From assembly GCF_901827175.1 (NCBI RefSeq), contig NZ_LR594665.1, forward strand, positions 4,394-68,393: a DNA stretch of 64,000 bases, written 5' to 3'. Below are positions 63,683-64,000 of the stretch, piece by piece; position 1 is the stretch's first letter, and each line of letters begins with the position of its first letter. Made by a program: the position numbers and the translations under genes. Below the pieces are notes generated by a model. That model searched no databases and was not told the DNA's origin. It saw only the letters and a list, made by a program, of their open reading frames with translations. This DNA comes from Variovorax sp. RA8. GTDB lineage: Bacteria > Pseudomonadota > Gammaproteobacteria > Burkholderiales > Burkholderiaceae_C.

Positions 63683-64000
63683 ATGGGTGCAATCCATGAA
63701 GAAACGGCTAACCGAAGCCCAGTTCCAGGCGTGCATAAAGGGCTTGGACGTGGGCCAGCAGACCATCGAAATAGCGCGGGGCGTGCTGGTTTTGGGCCAG
63801 CCGCAAGCGGTTTTCATCACGTCGCTGGGACTGACCAAAGGGGCAGTCTCGCAGGCCGTGAGCAGGGTGTGGACGGCGTTTTCGTCCAAGAACGTACCCC
63901 AGGGGTACGAGCGGGTTTCGGCAGTGCTGCCGGAGCATCAGGCGTTCATCGTCAAGAAGTGGGCCGAGGACGCGGCGACAAAGAAGAAGGAACCCAAGAA
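63683..64000 (+). CDS. incC: IncC long form (partition ParA), N-terminal part
   Basis: From ATG 63683 the frame reads MGAIHEETANRSPVPGVHKG and stays open to the window edge. It overlaps korA in another frame. This Gly/Arg-rich leader is the known start of IncP-1 IncC1. The ATPase domain would begin beyond the window. IncC with KorB forms the active partition system. Confidence 0.8.
   Translation, partial: MGAIHEETANRSPVPGVHKGLGRGPADHRNSAGRAGFGPAASGFHHVAGTDQRGSLAGREQGVDGVFVQERTPGVRAGFGSAAGASGVHRQEVGRGRGDKEEGTQE
63696..64000 (+). CDS. korA: KorA, global repressor (stop codon just outside window)
   Basis: 101 complete codons are visible (family 101), so only the stop is likely missing. The HTH is ITSLGLTKGAVSQAVSRVWTA (about 41-61), and the C-terminal dimerisation segment is AVLPEHQAFIVKKWAEDAA. 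It binds GTTTAGCTAAAC at its own and the trfA promoter. The ATG lies 13 bases inside incC, in a different frame. Confidence 0.93.
   Translation, partial: MKKRLTEAQFQACIKGLDVGQQTIEIARGVLVLGQPQAVFITSLGLTKGAVSQAVSRVWTAFSSKNVPQGYERVSAVLPEHQAFIVKKWAEDAATKKKEPK

Noticed and set aside
1..64000. CRISPR arrays, tRNA and rRNA genes
   Set aside because: No regularly spaced short repeats with unique spacers apart from the oriV iterons, and no tRNA cloverleaf or rRNA sequence was recognised.

Overview
The window is most of the backbone of an IncP-1 broad-host-range conjugative plasmid of the type found in Beta- and Gammaproteobacteria. The evidence is a nearly complete tra (Tra1) region, a complete trb (Tra2) region, trfA, an iteron-type oriV, and the start of the central control operon (klcA, klcB, korC, kleA, kleE, kleF, korA, incC). 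Their operators for KorA, KorB and KorC are visible. The right end stops inside korA/incC and the left end starts inside a kfrC-like gene. If the plasmid is circular, the missing part would be roughly incC-korB-korF/G-kfrA-kfrB. The IncP-1 subgroup cannot be fixed by reading alone.

Layout. 1-611: kfrC end. 633-14409: traM-L-K (minus strand), oriT, then traJ-I(H)-G-F-E-D-C (plus strand): relaxosome, coupling protein, pilin peptidase, topoisomerase III and primase. 14410-18604: accessory hot spot with an intact serine resolvase, a lower-GC AAA ATPase gene (a defence candidate), a broken antitoxin-like fragment and a second resolvase remnant. 18589-32964: secreted nuclease, OmpA-like protein and trbP to trbA (minus strand), the mating-pair formation genes. 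32965-34249: replication control with a degenerate ssb, a trfA encoding only the short form, and two iterons. 34610-36757: a NotI-like restriction endonuclease and an adenine methyltransferase whose promoter is flanked by two 16-bp palindromes.

36760-58579 is a 21.8-kb IS1071 composite element bounded by an exact 5-bp duplication (TAGTT). It contains three IS1071 copies and two inverted copies of an IS91-family fragment around an amidase and a LuxR-type regulator. It also holds debris of a Tn21-like transposon, an unusual integron with a quaternary-ammonium efflux cassette, and an IS21-family fragment. 58580-59483 is oriV. 59502-64000 holds KorC-, KorA- and KorB-controlled stable-inheritance and control genes.

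How the parts work together: TrfA fires oriV. KorA, KorB, KorC and TrbA keep replication, transfer and maintenance operons repressed. TraI/J/K nick oriT, TraG hands DNA to the Trb type IV secretion channel, and TraC/TraE assist establishment. KlcA and the ArdC-like part of TraC should protect incoming DNA from restriction, while the plasmid carries its own restriction-modification pair. The IS1071 element supplies the adaptive cargo (amide hydrolysis, disinfectant efflux).
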